Origin: Microbacterium trichothecenolyticum
GTDB lineage: Bacteria > Actinomycetota > Actinomycetes > Actinomycetales > Microbacteriaceae
Length of the DNA: 64,000 bases
Assembly: GCF_000956465.1 (NCBI RefSeq)
Contig: NZ_JYJA01000041.1
Span: 124,001-188,000, forward strand
Direction of reading: 5' to 3'
In this document: positions 47,642 to 58,896 of the stretch, in pieces
How positions within the stretch are numbered: position 1 is the first letter of the stretch
Layout: each line of letters opens with the position of its first letter
Made by a program: the position numbers and the translations under genes
The notes under the pieces: generated by a model
What the model saw: only the letters and a program-made list of their open reading frames with translations
What the model was told of the DNA's origin: nothing
Database searches by the model: none

Positions 47642-48487
47642 TCACTTGGAGGCGCGTGGATAGAGCGCGCGCACGGCGAGCCATGTGACCGCGACCAATG
47701 GCGCGAACAGCGGCAGGCCCATGATCAGCTTGATCGTGCCGAGCGCAGCGACGTCGCCCGCGAAGTACAGCGGGAGTTGCACGATCAGGCGGAGCGCGAA
47801 CAGTGAAGCCCACGCGATCGACAGCCAGAAGAAGACGCGCCGCTTGCGCTTGTCGGCGCGCCACGCGGTGCCCTCCCCCATGAGGAAGCCGACGGCCAGG
47901 CCGATGAGCGGCCACCCGATGAGCGCCGACACCAGGAACGCCGTGCCGTACAGCGTGTTGGTGAGGAAGCCGGGGATGAAGCTGTCCTCTCCCCTGCCGG
48001 TCCACAGGGACAGGCCCGCCGCCGCGGCTGCCGCGATCAGGCCCCCGATCGCGGCGCTCGCAGACTGCCGCTGGATCAGGCGCACGATTGTGAAGACCGC
48101 GGCGAGGCCGACCGACAGCGCGAGGCTCAGGAGGAGGTTTCCCGACTTCGCGGCGGCGTCGTACGTGGCCGTCCAGGCGACGAGGAACACGACGCCCGGA
48201 AGGACGGACTCGAGGATGCCGCGCCAGCCGCCCATCGCGGCCCACACGACGTGCCCGGTGGTCTTGCCCTCGGCCGGGTCGAGACCGGCCCGGCGCGCGG
48301 CCCCGCCCAGGGCGGCGCCGAGCACCTCGGACGCAGTGGGGGCAGCGGGGCCCGCGTCGTCCAAGGCTCCGCGAGACGCGTCAGCGGAGTGTGAAGGGGT
48401 CGTGGGGACCGTGTGTCCCGGGGGGCGGTCGGCTGCACCGTCCGCGGTGGATTCCGACGCGTCGTCGGGGCGCGAGGTGTCGCTCAC
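47642..48487 (-). CDS. DUF3159 membrane protein
   Basis: 281 aa from a GTG at 48487 that overlaps the DUF3710 stop as GTGA. A hydrophilic N-terminus (about 1-85) precedes six or seven transmembrane helices in three pairs. DUF3159 is an actinobacterial family of unknown function, regularly found downstream of DUF3710 and dut. Confidence 0.88.
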   Translation of the reverse strand: MSDTSRPDDASESTADGAADRPPGHTVPTTPSHSADASRGALDDAGPAAPTASEVLGAALGGAARRAGLDPAEGKTTGHVVWAAMGGWRGILESVLPGVVFLVAWTATYDAAAKSGNLLLSLALSVGLAAVFTIVRLIQRQSASAAIGGLIAAAAAAGLSLWTGRGEDSFIPGFLTNTLYGTAFLVSALIGWPLIGLAVGFLMGEGTAWRADKRKRRVFFWLSIAWASLFALRLIVQLPLYFAGDVAALGTIKLIMGLPLFAPLVAVTWLAVRALYPRASK

Positions 48488-49083
48488 GCGGAGCCCGGCG
48501 TCGCCGGCATCTTCAGCGGGATGAGGTCGCGGGGCGGCATCGGCGAGCCGCCGCGGACGACGACGATCGAACGGAACAGGTCCTCGACGGCGGCCGCGGC
48601 CTCGACGTCGGCCGTCGCTGCACCCCCGATCACGCCGCGCAGGAACCAGCGCGGGCCGTCGACGCCGACGAAGCGCGCGAGGCGCTTGCCCGCCGTGCCG
48701 TCGGCGCCGGCGATCACGGGCACCTCGGCGAGGAGCTCGGGACCCAGCGGTCCCTCGCGCTCCTCGACGCGGCCGCCCTGCTGGCGGATCTGCTGGCGGA
48801 TCTGCTCGCGCGTCTCCTCCCAGAGGCCGGCCGAGCGGGGCGCGGCGAACGGCTGCACCTGAAGGGTCGAACCGGCGTAGTCCAGGCCGACGGCCACGAT
48901 GCGCTTGGTCTGCTCCTCGACTTCGAGGCGGAGGTTGAGGCCCTCACGAGGGAGGATCTTGATCCCCCCGAGATCGATGTAGGGGCGGACCGGGTTGGCC
49001 TCGGACTCGTCGAACGGGCCGGTCGAGGCGCGGTCGTCGGGTGCGACCTTGCGCGGGCCTTCGACGGATGAGGGGTCGGTCAT
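48484..49083 (-). CDS. DUF3710 family protein
   Basis: 199-aa soluble protein; the ATG overlaps the dut stop. YIDLGGIKI, WEETREQIRQQI and GVDGPRWFLRGVI are conserved in the family. Function unknown. Part of the conserved dut-DUF3710-DUF3159 run. Confidence 0.9.
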   Translation of the reverse strand: MTDPSSVEGPRKVAPDDRASTGPFDESEANPVRPYIDLGGIKILPREGLNLRLEVEEQTKRIVAVGLDYAGSTLQVQPFAAPRSAGLWEETREQIRQQIRQQGGRVEEREGPLGPELLAEVPVIAGADGTAGKRLARFVGVDGPRWFLRGVIGGAATADVEAAAAVEDLFRSIVVVRGGSPMPPRDLIPLKMPATPGSA

Positions 49084-49532
49084 GCGAGGACTCCGTCCTT
49101 CTGGTAGCCCGTGGAGCCGAAGCCGCCCTCGCCGCGCACGCTGTCGGGCAGGGTTTCCACGGGGATGAATACGGCGCGCGGCACCGGCATCACGATGATC
49201 TGCGCGATGCGGTCGCCGACGGCGATGTCGTGCGCCTGCGCCCGATCGGTGTTCAGCAGGATCACCTTGATCTCGCCGCGGTAGCCGGCGTCGATCGTGC
49301 CGGGCGCGTTGACGACCGTGATCCCGTGCTTGGCGGCCAGGCCGCTGCGCGGGACCACGAACGCGACATACCCCTCCGGCAGCGCGATCCGCACGCCGGT
49401 GCCGACCAGAGCGCGCTCACCGGGCTCGAGGCGAACCGCCTCGGCGGCGACGAGGTCGGCTCCGGCGTCCCCAGGGTGCGCGTACACCGGGACGTCGGGG
49501 GCGATAATGGGGACGTCCACCGTTTCAGTCAC
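49080..49532 (-). CDS. dut: dUTP diphosphatase
   Basis: Trimeric dUTPase, 150 aa from a GTG at 49532, hydrolysing dUTP to keep uracil out of DNA. The five motifs are visible: DAGADLVA, PRSGLAAKHGI, NAPGTIDAGYRGE, GDRIAQIIV and the C-terminal RGEGGFGSTG. Divergent from DUF3093 with only 12 bp between starts. Confidence 0.97.
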   Translation of the reverse strand: MTETVDVPIIAPDVPVYAHPGDAGADLVAAEAVRLEPGERALVGTGVRIALPEGYVAFVVPRSGLAAKHGITVVNAPGTIDAGYRGEIKVILLNTDRAQAHDIAVGDRIAQIIVMPVPRAVFIPVETLPDSVRGEGGFGSTGYQKDGVLA

Positions 49533-49544
49533 CCAACGAGGGTA

Positions 49545-50048
49545 ATGCAGAACTCAACGCCTCATGCCGGTGCCCGAACCGGCCCTGCCGACGGTTATCG
49601 CGAGCGGCTCGGCCCGTCGCTGTGGATCCTGGTCGCTGCGGGGATGGCGGCGCCGATGGCGGCGCTCGTCGTCACACCCATCGACACGACGATCGCTCTC
49701 ATCGTGGGCGCCGGCATCGGCATCCTGCTGATCGCGCTGCTGATCCTGGCTGCACCCGTCGTCGAGGTCCGCGACGGCGAGCTGCGGGCCGGGCGCGCGC
49801 ACATCGGTGTCGAGTTCCTCGGCGACGGCGCGGTACACGTCGGGGAGGACGCGCGCCACGCGCGCGGTGCTGGTCTGGACCCCAGGTCGTGGCATCTCAT
49901 CCGGGGCGGGATCGACGGAGTCGTCGTGCTCCCAGTGACTGATGCCGATGATCCGACGACCGCGTGGGTCATCTCCTCGCGGACGCCGGACCGGCTGGCC
50001 GCCGCAGTACGGCGGGCTCAGATCACGCGGCGCACTCAGTACAGATAG
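49545..50048 (+). CDS. DUF3093 membrane protein
   Basis: 167 aa from the ATG at 49545, preceded by GAGGG. Two transmembrane helices (about residues 24-47 and 50-70) and a small C-terminal domain with PRSWHLIRGGIDGVVV. Actinobacterial family of unknown function; the dut/DUF3093/DUF4193 neighbourhood is conserved. Its 3' end overlaps DUF4193 by 26 bp on the other strand. Confidence 0.88.
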   Translation: MQNSTPHAGARTGPADGYRERLGPSLWILVAAGMAAPMAALVVTPIDTTIALIVGAGIGILLIALLILAAPVVEVRDGELRAGRAHIGVEFLGDGAVHVGEDARHARGAGLDPRSWHLIRGGIDGVVVLPVTDADDPTTAWVISSRTPDRLAAAVRRAQITRRTQYR

Positions 50049-50316
50049 GGCCGTCTGCGGTCTCGTGATCGAGCTGCGAGCGGTGCTTCACGAGGAAGCA
50101 GTTCGAACAGGTGAACTCGTCCTCCTGGGCGGGTAGAACGACGACGTCGAGCTCGAGGTCCGACAGGTCGGCACCGGGCAGCTCGAAGCCCGACGGGTTG
50201 TCGGCGTCCTCCACGTCGACCGAGCCCGAGAGCTTGTCGGGAACGCGCTCCTTGAGCGCTTCGATCGACTCGCTGTCGTCCTCGGTCTTGCGGGGGGCGT
50301 CGTAATCGGTGGCCAT
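50023..50316 (-). CDS. DUF4193 family protein
   Basis: 97 aa from the ATG at 50316. Acidic N-terminus and a C-terminal zinc-ribbon-like part with FTCSNCF and ICTECAA, i.e. two CxxC pairs. Conserved in Actinobacteria next to sepH; function unknown. Confidence 0.9.
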   Translation of the reverse strand: MATDYDAPRKTEDDSESIEALKERVPDKLSGSVDVEDADNPSGFELPGADLSDLELDVVVLPAQEDEFTCSNCFLVKHRSQLDHETADGPICTECAA

Positions 50317-50577
50317 GCGTGAAGATCTCAACTTCCGGGTATTCGCGGTTGCGCTCGCCCTTGCGGGCGGCGATAGTTTGCACGACCATTCCCCTTTTCG
50401 CAAATGCGATCCGGCGCCATCCTGACCGTGCGTTCGCGTGAAACTCGCGGCACGCGCGGGATATTCCCGGTCGTCGCGGTGCGCTATGACACGATGGGCG
50501 CACAGGCGGGCTCTGAAGCCGTGAGTCCGCCGGGAAAGCGCAGCCAAGAGCCGGCACGAGAAGCAGGGAGCGTCCGC
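50317..50577. other. Intergenic region between DUF4193 and sepH
   Basis: 261 bp with the divergent start regions of the two genes. It holds a small perfect palindrome TCGCAAATGCGA (50398-50409) and a GCCC/GGGC hairpin near 50355. No -10 box stands out and I see no gene. Confidence 0.5.
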
Positions 50578-51621
50578 ATGGAACAGCTCAAAGTCATCGG
50601 AACCGAGGACGACAAGCTCATCCTGGCGACGGAGTCCGGCGAGAGATTCACGCTCGACGTCGACGACGTCCTGCGCGGTGAGCTGCGCAAGGCGCGCCGC
50701 GAGCGCGAGTCCGACGCGCAGACCCCCCGCCCCAGCCCCCGCGAGATCCAGGCGCACATCCGGTCGGGGCTGTCCGCACGTGAGGTCGCAGAGCTCCTCG
50801 GCGCCCGCGTCGAGGACATCGTGCGCTTCGAGGGTCCCGTGCTCGCCGAGCGCGAGCACATCGTGGGTCAGGCACTGGCCGTCCCGGTGCTGCTCGGCGG
50901 CGATTTCGAAGGTGACGGGCAGACGACGTTCGGTTCCGCGGTGCGCGCCAAGCTCGCCGAGGCCGGCGCGATCGGCGAACGCTGGACGAGCTGGAAGGAG
51001 CCGACCGGCTGGACCGTCAAGCTCGAGTTCACCTCGAACGACATCGGCCACGACGCCCGCTGGGGCTTCGATCCGCGCCGCAGCACGCTGTCGCCGCTGA
51101 ACGCGGACGCCATCCAGCTGTCCCGTCAGGGCTCGCTCCCCGAGGGGCTCATCCCCCGGCTCCGCGCCCTGGACGCCGTGCCGCCGAAGGACGACTCCCG
51201 CTTCGACAGCGGAGCGTTCGGCCCACGCCGCCTCCCTGACGCCGACATCGAGTCGCCCGAGATCCCGTCTCCGGCCGCTCCTGCCGTGCAGGAGGCCGCC
51301 ATCAAACGCGCCACCGAGCCCGCCGTCGTGACCTCGGCCGAGACCGCCGACCTGCTCGAGGCGCTGCGTCGTCGCCGCGGTCAGCGCGAGCCGCTTCCGG
51401 GGGCCGAAGAGATCGCCGCTGCGCCTCGCTCGCCCGCACCGGTCGCGCTGTTCGATGCGCTCGAGCCGGGCTACGACGAGTCGGCATCCGAAGCGGAGCC
51501 GACGGCGTCCGACTACCAGGCACCGACACCGGCCGCCGTCGCCGAGGCCGGTCGTCGCAAGGGCCGCACGTCGATGCCCTCGTGGGACGAGATCGTCTTC
51601 GGCGCCCGCTCCGACGACTGA
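50578..51621 (+). CDS. sepH: Septation protein SepH
   Basis: 347 aa from the ATG at 50578 (MEQLKVIGTEDDKLIL). N-terminal SepH/DUF3071 domain with a helix-turn-helix (HIRSGLSAREVAELLG), then a disordered acidic region and the C-terminal motif MPSWDEIVFG. In Streptomyces and Mycobacterium SepH binds FtsZ and promotes its assembly. The convergent phosphatase gene ends 6 bp away. Confidence 0.92.
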   Translation: MEQLKVIGTEDDKLILATESGERFTLDVDDVLRGELRKARRERESDAQTPRPSPREIQAHIRSGLSAREVAELLGARVEDIVRFEGPVLAEREHIVGQALAVPVLLGGDFEGDGQTTFGSAVRAKLAEAGAIGERWTSWKEPTGWTVKLEFTSNDIGHDARWGFDPRRSTLSPLNADAIQLSRQGSLPEGLIPRLRALDAVPPKDDSRFDSGAFGPRRLPDADIESPEIPSPAAPAVQEAAIKRATEPAVVTSAETADLLEALRRRRGQREPLPGAEEIAAAPRSPAPVALFDALEPGYDESASEAEPTASDYQAPTPAAVAEAGRRKGRTSMPSWDEIVFGARSDD

Positions 51622-51627
51622 AGCCGC

Positions 51628-52749
51628 TCAGGCCCCGGCGAACGCGCCCAGGCGGATGAGCGGAACGATCCGCTCTTCGTCGGTGAGCGACCCGTGCTGC
51701 CCGATCATCTTCTGCGGCGCTTTGTCGGCGAGACGGTCGTCGTAGTACGCGATGCCTGCGCGCGCCGCGACGATCACGTCGCCGATGCGGGCCTCCACCT
51801 CCGCGTCGATCCGGCCCACCAGACCTGACGCCTCGAGTTCGGCGCGCGAGAACACCCACGAACGGGATGCCTCGGCCTCGAGCCATCGCGCGAGCACGGC
51901 CTCCTCCGCCCCCGGCTGCGTGTAGAGGTGGAGCATGCGAGGTTCGCCGCCGATGAGGCGGACGCCGTCGAGCAGCTCGTCGCCCTCCTCGAGAAGGAGG
52001 TGGCGGTGCCGCGGCACGTCGATCATGCCGTGGTCGGACGTCACGACCACCCCGGTGCCGCGGTCGAGCGATTTCGAGAGGGTCCGGGCGGCGGCATCCA
52101 CCCGCTCCAGCACCGCGACCCATTCGTCGGACTCCCAGCCGCGCTTGTGACCGACCGCGTCGAGATCGGGGGCATAGAGATAGATGAGGGACCCCGGATG
52201 CTGCGCCGCGAGGTCGGCGGCGAGGCTCACGCGCTCGTCGAGGTCGTCGGCGCCGTGGAACGCGGCGTCACCGAGGGTCGCCGCCGTGAAACCAGTGCCG
52301 GCGTACTCGTTGCGCGAGACCGCGAAGAACGGCCGTCCTAGCGTGGCGGACAGCGGCGCGGCGCGCTGGAACTCGGGAGGCAGGCCGTCGGTGTCCCAGC
52401 CGCGGAGCAGATTGACCACGTCGTCGGTGCCAGGCACTCGCGCGCGGTACCCGACGATGCCGTGCTCCCCCGGCAGTGCCCCGGTGAGCAGACTCGTCAG
52501 CGCAGCGGCGGTGGTCGAGGGGAAGACCGTGCGCGCGACATCCTTCTTCATGCGCGCCTCGCTGAGGAAGCGGGCGTGTCCGGCGCGGGCCGAGAGGTTG
52601 TGGACGCCGAGCCCGTCGAGCACCCACACGATCGCGCTCCGTGCGGGGGCGAACCACTCCGAGCGGCCGTCGAGGGCCGCCGACATCTCGGTCACGACAC
52701 GGGTGAGGCTCCGGGCGCGCGGCGGGTCCACGGGTAGGCTGAGGGTCAT
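51628..52749 (-). CDS. Alkaline phosphatase family/nucleotide pyrophosphatase-like protein
   Basis: 373 aa in the AP superfamily (phosphodiesterase/nucleotide pyrophosphatase type). Metal-site segments are visible: VWVLDGLG, FPSTTAAALTSLLTG with the nucleophile Thr, YAPDLDAVGHKRG and VVTSDHGMID. No signal peptide, so the enzyme is probably cytoplasmic. Regularly found between sepH and parC in Actinobacteria; substrate unknown. Confidence 0.88.
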   Translation of the reverse strand: MTLSLPVDPPRARSLTRVVTEMSAALDGRSEWFAPARSAIVWVLDGLGVHNLSARAGHARFLSEARMKKDVARTVFPSTTAAALTSLLTGALPGEHGIVGYRARVPGTDDVVNLLRGWDTDGLPPEFQRAAPLSATLGRPFFAVSRNEYAGTGFTAATLGDAAFHGADDLDERVSLAADLAAQHPGSLIYLYAPDLDAVGHKRGWESDEWVAVLERVDAAARTLSKSLDRGTGVVVTSDHGMIDVPRHRHLLLEEGDELLDGVRLIGGEPRMLHLYTQPGAEEAVLARWLEAEASRSWVFSRAELEASGLVGRIDAEVEARIGDVIVAARAGIAYYDDRLADKAPQKMIGQHGSLTDEERIVPLIRLGAFAGA

Positions 52750-52817
52750 CGGGGCCAGTCTCGCACACGCGGCCGCGCCCCCTCGCTCCCCGCCGTCACC
52801 CGAGGCTTCATCGACAC

Positions 52818-55277
52818 ATGCCCGCTTCCCGCACCGATTCCTCCCCCGCCGACCACGGACGCATCGAGGACGTCGACGTCTCCTCCGAGATGCAGACGTC
52901 GTTCCTCGAGTACGCGTACTCGGTCATCTATTCGCGTGCGCTGCCCGACGCGCGCGACGGGCTCAAGCCGGTGCAGCGACGCATCCTGTTCCAGATGGCC
53001 GACATGGGGCTACGGCCCGACCGTGGCCACGTCAAGAGCGCCCGCGTCGTCGGCGAGGTGATGGGAAAGCTGCACCCGCATGGCGACGCCCCCATCTACG
53101 ACGCGCTCGTCCGTCTCGCCCAGCCGTTCTCCCTGCGCGTGCCTCTCGTCGACGGCCACGGCAACTTCGGCTCGCTCGACGACGGCCCTGCTGCGCCCCG
53201 GTACACGGAGGCCCGGCTCGCCCCTCCGGCGCTCGCGCTCACCGAGCACCTCGACGAAGACGTCGTGGACTTCATCCCGAACTACGACGGTCAGTTCCAG
53301 CAGCCCGAGGTGCTGCCTGCCGCCTTCCCCAATCTGCTCGTGAACGGCACCACCGGCATCGCGGTCGGCATGGCGACCAACATGGCGCCGCACAACCTCA
53401 TCGAGGTCGTCGGTGCGGCGACCCATCTGCTCGAGAACCCCGAGGCGACGGTCGAAGACCTGATGGAGTTCGTGCCCGGACCCGACCTTCCCGGGGGCGG
53501 CATCATCGTCGGCCTGGACGGCATCAAGGACGCCTACACGAACGGCCGCGGCACCTTCCGCACCCGGGCGAAGGTCTCGATCGAGTCGCTCGGTCCGCGC
53601 CGCACCGGCCTCATCGTCACGGAGCTGCCCTACCTCGTCGGTCCCGAGCGCGTCATCGAGAAGATCAAGGACGCCGTCAACGCGAAGAAGCTGCAGGGCA
53701 TCGCCGACGTCAACGACCTCACCGACCGTCACCACGGCCTGCGTCTGGTGATCGGCATCAAGACCGGCTTCGACCCGCAGGCCGTGCTCGACCACCTCTA
53801 TAGGCTGACGCCGCTCGAGGACTCGTTCAGCATCAACAACGTCGCCCTCGTCGAGGGGCAGCCGCAGACCCTCGGCCTGCGCGAGCTGCTCCGCGTCTAC
53901 CTCGACCACCGCATCAGCGTCGTCACGCGCCGCAGCAGGTACCGCCTCGAGCGGCGCAAGGAACGCCTGCACCTCGTCGAGGGCCTCCTCATCGCGATCC
54001 TCGACATCGACGAGGTCATCCAGGTCATCCGCACGTCCGACGACGGCGAGCAGGCGCGCACGCGCCTCATGAGCGTCTTCGATCTGTCCGAGGCGCAGTC
54101 CGAGTACATCCTCGAGCTGCGGCTGCGTCGCCTCACGAAGTTCTCGCGCATCGAGCTCGAGACCGAGCGCGACAACCTCAAGAAGGAGATTGCCCAGCTC
54201 GAGGAGCTGCTCGGCAGCGACGTGCTGCTGCGCGCGCAGGTGGCGCACGAATTGGATGCTGCCGCCGAGGCGTTCGGCACGCCCCGGCGCACGCTCCTGC
54301 TCAACGGCGGTCCCGTGCAGCCGCGCTCGCGCGCCGCGGCGGCGGTCGCCGACCTGCAGATCGCGGACGCGCCGTGCCGCGTCTTCCTCTCCGCCACGGG
54401 TCGCATGGTGCGCGCCGAGATCACGGCCGACGCACCGGGCGGCGGCATCGTCGCGCCCGCACGGCGCTCGAAGCACGATGCCATCCGCTCGTCGGTGGAC
54501 ACGACCACGCGCGGCGACATCGGTGCCGTGACGAACCTCGGCCGCCTGGTGCGATTCTCCCCCGTCGACCTGCCGTCGGTGCCCGGCAACTCGGTGCAGC
54601 TCGCGGCCGGGACGCGCGGCGACCAGTACCTGGGTCTGAGCGGCGGCGAGCACATCGTCGCGCTCGTGCCGCTCGTCGAAGGGCCGCCGATCGCGATCGG
54701 CACGGCACAGGGCGTCGTGAAGCGGGTCGCCGCGAGCGAGATCGCGAACAAGCACGATATCGAGCTCATCGCCCTCAGGGACGGCGACCGCGTCGTCGGC
54801 GCCGCCCCCGCATCCGACGGCGCCGAGCTGGTGTTCGTGGCGAGCGACGCCCAGCTGCTCCGCTTCGACGCGTCGTCGGTGCGCCCGCAGGGCCGCTCGG
54901 CCGGAGGCATGGCCGGCATCCGTCTCACCGACGGTGCTGAGGTGATCTCGTTCGATGTCGTCGGGCCCTCGGAGTTCGACGCCGTCGTGGTCACGATCGC
55001 CGGCTCCACCACTGCGCTCGCGGGTACCGACGCCGGCAGCGCCAAGGTGTCGCTGTTCAGCGAGTTCCCGGCCAAGGGCCGCGCGACCGGCGGCGTGCGC
55101 GCCCACCGGTTCCTGAAAGGCGAGGACGCGCTGACGACCGCCTGGGTCGGCACCGATCCCCGCGCGATCGGATCGGATGGTGCGACCCGCGCCCTGCCGG
55201 AGTCCGGTGCGAAGCGCGACGCGTCGGGCACCGCACTCGACGGCGTCATCGGCGCCGTGGGCACCGGCATCCGCTGA
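52818..55277 (+). CDS. parC: DNA topoisomerase IV subunit A
   Basis: Type IIA topoisomerase A subunit, 819 aa. Active-site Tyr129 is in AAPRYTEARL; the breakage-reunion domain continues to about residue 480, followed by a beta-pinwheel C-terminal domain. The quinolone region reads HPHGDAPIYDAL, with Ala91 where E. coli GyrA has Ser83. Position next to sepH and the sigma gene, away from dnaA, marks it as ParC-type rather than GyrA. Convergent with parE. Confidence 0.92.
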   Translation: MPASRTDSSPADHGRIEDVDVSSEMQTSFLEYAYSVIYSRALPDARDGLKPVQRRILFQMADMGLRPDRGHVKSARVVGEVMGKLHPHGDAPIYDALVRLAQPFSLRVPLVDGHGNFGSLDDGPAAPRYTEARLAPPALALTEHLDEDVVDFIPNYDGQFQQPEVLPAAFPNLLVNGTTGIAVGMATNMAPHNLIEVVGAATHLLENPEATVEDLMEFVPGPDLPGGGIIVGLDGIKDAYTNGRGTFRTRAKVSIESLGPRRTGLIVTELPYLVGPERVIEKIKDAVNAKKLQGIADVNDLTDRHHGLRLVIGIKTGFDPQAVLDHLYRLTPLEDSFSINNVALVEGQPQTLGLRELLRVYLDHRISVVTRRSRYRLERRKERLHLVEGLLIAILDIDEVIQVIRTSDDGEQARTRLMSVFDLSEAQSEYILELRLRRLTKFSRIELETERDNLKKEIAQLEELLGSDVLLRAQVAHELDAAAEAFGTPRRTLLLNGGPVQPRSRAAAAVADLQIADAPCRVFLSATGRMVRAEITADAPGGGIVAPARRSKHDAIRSSVDTTTRGDIGAVTNLGRLVRFSPVDLPSVPGNSVQLAAGTRGDQYLGLSGGEHIVALVPLVEGPPIAIGTAQGVVKRVAASEIANKHDIELIALRDGDRVVGAAPASDGAELVFVASDAQLLRFDASSVRPQGRSAGGMAGIRLTDGAEVISFDVVGPSEFDAVVVTIAGSTTALAGTDAGSAKVSLFSEFPAKGRATGGVRAHRFLKGEDALTTAWVGTDPRAIGSDGATRALPESGAKRDASGTALDGVIGAVGTGIR

Positions 55278-55289
55278 GCCCGATGCACG

Positions 55290-55320
55290 AGAGGCGCAAC
55301 GGCTCAGCCGGTGCGCCTCT
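55290..55320. terminator. Bidirectional terminator between parC and parE
   Basis: AGAGGCGC/GCGCCTCT outer stem and ACGGCT/GCCGGT inner stem between convergent genes. Confidence 0.8.
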
Positions 55321-55346
55321 GGTCGTCGCGGGGAACGGCGATCGGA

Positions 55347-57428
<2,082 letters not shown>

Positions 57429-57596
57429 AATCTCCCATCGTAATCGGGGCGCCCGACAGCCCCGCGCAGACACGCTTCAGGGTCGGCAGTCGTACGCGCT
57501 CAGCGAAATGTCGTCTATTCGCGGCATTCTCGAAACATCGGCGTGGTTGTATTTCATGACCGCAAGAGAGTTCTACCAGTACGAGGAGGCACCGAG

Positions 57597-57815
57597 ATGA
57601 ACACGCTATCGACACCGACCGAGACCGGCGCCGTCCTCGAATACCGCCTCACGGCGACGGATCGCTGCGATTCGTGTGGCGCACAGGCCTACATCGCAGC
57701 CGAGGTCAACGGCAGTGAGCTCCTGTTCTGCGCACACCACGGTCGCAAGTACGAAGAGAAGCTCCGCGCGATCGCGACCTCCTGGCACGACGAGACCGCT
57801 CGCCTGGCCGAGTAG
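57597..57815 (+). CDS. Small CxxC...CxxH protein (DUF7455-like)
   Basis: 72 aa from the ATG at 57597 with GAGGAGG 7 nt upstream. ATDRCDSCGAQAYIAAEV and LLFCAHHGRKY give a likely zinc site of two Cys plus Cys/His. Conserved small protein in Actinobacteria, usually near sigA or parE. Function unknown. Convergent with the alanine racemase gene, with a shared hairpin terminator. Confidence 0.88.
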   Translation: MNTLSTPTETGAVLEYRLTATDRCDSCGAQAYIAAEVNGSELLFCAHHGRKYEEKLRAIATSWHDETARLAE

Positions 57816-57835
57816 GCGCCCGTCCGGCAGACTCG

Positions 57836-57859
57836 CACCCGCCGCCTCAGCGGCGGGTG
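57836..57859. terminator. Bidirectional terminator, overlapping the alr 3' end
   Basis: Perfect 10-bp stem CACCCGCCGC/GCGGCGGGTG with a CTCA loop; the right arm covers the last codons of the convergent racemase gene. Confidence 0.8.
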
Positions 57860-58896
57860 TATCTGCGTGGCACGAGGGGTGACACGCGCAGGGCGACCTC
57901 TTCACCGATCGTGCCGATGATCTCCGCGAGATCCGTCGCCGTGCTCTCCCCCGCGACGCCCGGTCCGTAGACCGTGACGACGTCACCGACGACCGCGCCC
58001 GGCCAGGCGGCGACAAGGGACTCCGTGGCGCCGATCGCCACGAGTGAGCGGCTGCCCGCCGGGGTGCCGACCATCGCGCGCCGCTCGAGCGATGACGGCA
58101 GGCCGTCCAGCGCACCGAGACCGATTCGGGCGAATTCCTCGGCGACCTCGACGACGTCCGCATCGAGCCGGCCGATCGGACGGAGGCCCAGGTGGTCGGC
58201 AGAGGGTCCCCCGGCGGAGCGGATGCCGTAGCAGAACGCCCCGACGCGGACCATGTCGTAGCGGAATTCGGGGCGCGCGAAGGACGCGGCGCTGGCGGCC
58301 AGGTGCCGCATGGCGGGGCGCAGGCCGGCAGCCGTGGCCTGCCGCAGCGCCCACTCGTAGACGCTCCGGGCTTCATCGTCCTCGGCGTCCGACGCCTCGG
58401 CGATGTGGCTCCAGACCCCCGCGACCTCGATGACGCCCTCCGTCTGAAGGGCTGCCGCGCGCGCCACGAAACCCGGCCACTGCTCCGGCCGCACGCCGTT
58501 GCGGTGCAGTCCGGTGTCGATCTTGAGGTGCACACGCATCGAGGCATGGGCATCGCGGGCGGCCTCCGCGAGCTCCTCCAGCAGATCGGCGTCACCGATG
58601 CCGAGGTCGATGCGCGCCGCCACGGCGGCGTCGAGGTCCCCGCGCGAAGCGGCGATCCACGCGAAGATGCGAGCGTCGTCGTCGACGGCCTCTCGCACCG
58701 CGCAGCCCGTCCGCACGTCGAAGGCGCCGAACCAGTTCACGCCCGCGGCCACCGCGGCCCGCACGACAGGCCCCAGACCGTGGCCGTAGGCGTCGTCCTT
58801 GACCACGAGCATCAGCTCAGCGGGAGACACCGTCGCGCGCACGTGCGCGATGTTCGCGACCAGGGCGTCGAGGTCGACGTGAAGTCGCGCGCTCAT
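57847..58896 (-). CDS. Alanine racemase, PLP-lysine subunit lacking the catalytic tyrosine loop
   Basis: 349 aa from the ATG at 58896. The TIM barrel is intact: Lys33 and Tyr37 in VVKDDAYGHG, Arg132 in KIDTGLHRNG, His164 in WSHIAEASD, the LAASAASF Ser region and Arg217 in DMVRVG. The C-terminal domain is abnormal. Where normal racemases have about 22 residues with VSYG (the second catalytic base, Tyr265 in the Geobacillus enzyme) there are about 4, and the CMDQ-type MD pair is replaced by IGATES. So it can form the lysine aldimine but should lack the tyrosine base. It overlaps the next racemase gene by 4 bp. Confidence 0.9.
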   Translation of the reverse strand: MSARLHVDLDALVANIAHVRATVSPAELMLVVKDDAYGHGLGPVVRAAVAAGVNWFGAFDVRTGCAVREAVDDDARIFAWIAASRGDLDAAVAARIDLGIGDADLLEELAEAARDAHASMRVHLKIDTGLHRNGVRPEQWPGFVARAAALQTEGVIEVAGVWSHIAEASDAEDDEARSVYEWALRQATAAGLRPAMRHLAASAASFARPEFRYDMVRVGAFCYGIRSAGGPSADHLGLRPIGRLDADVVEVAEEFARIGLGALDGLPSSLERRAMVGTPAGSRSLVAIGATESLVAAWPGAVVGDVVTVYGPGVAGESTATDLAEIIGTIGEEVALRVSPLVPRRYTRR

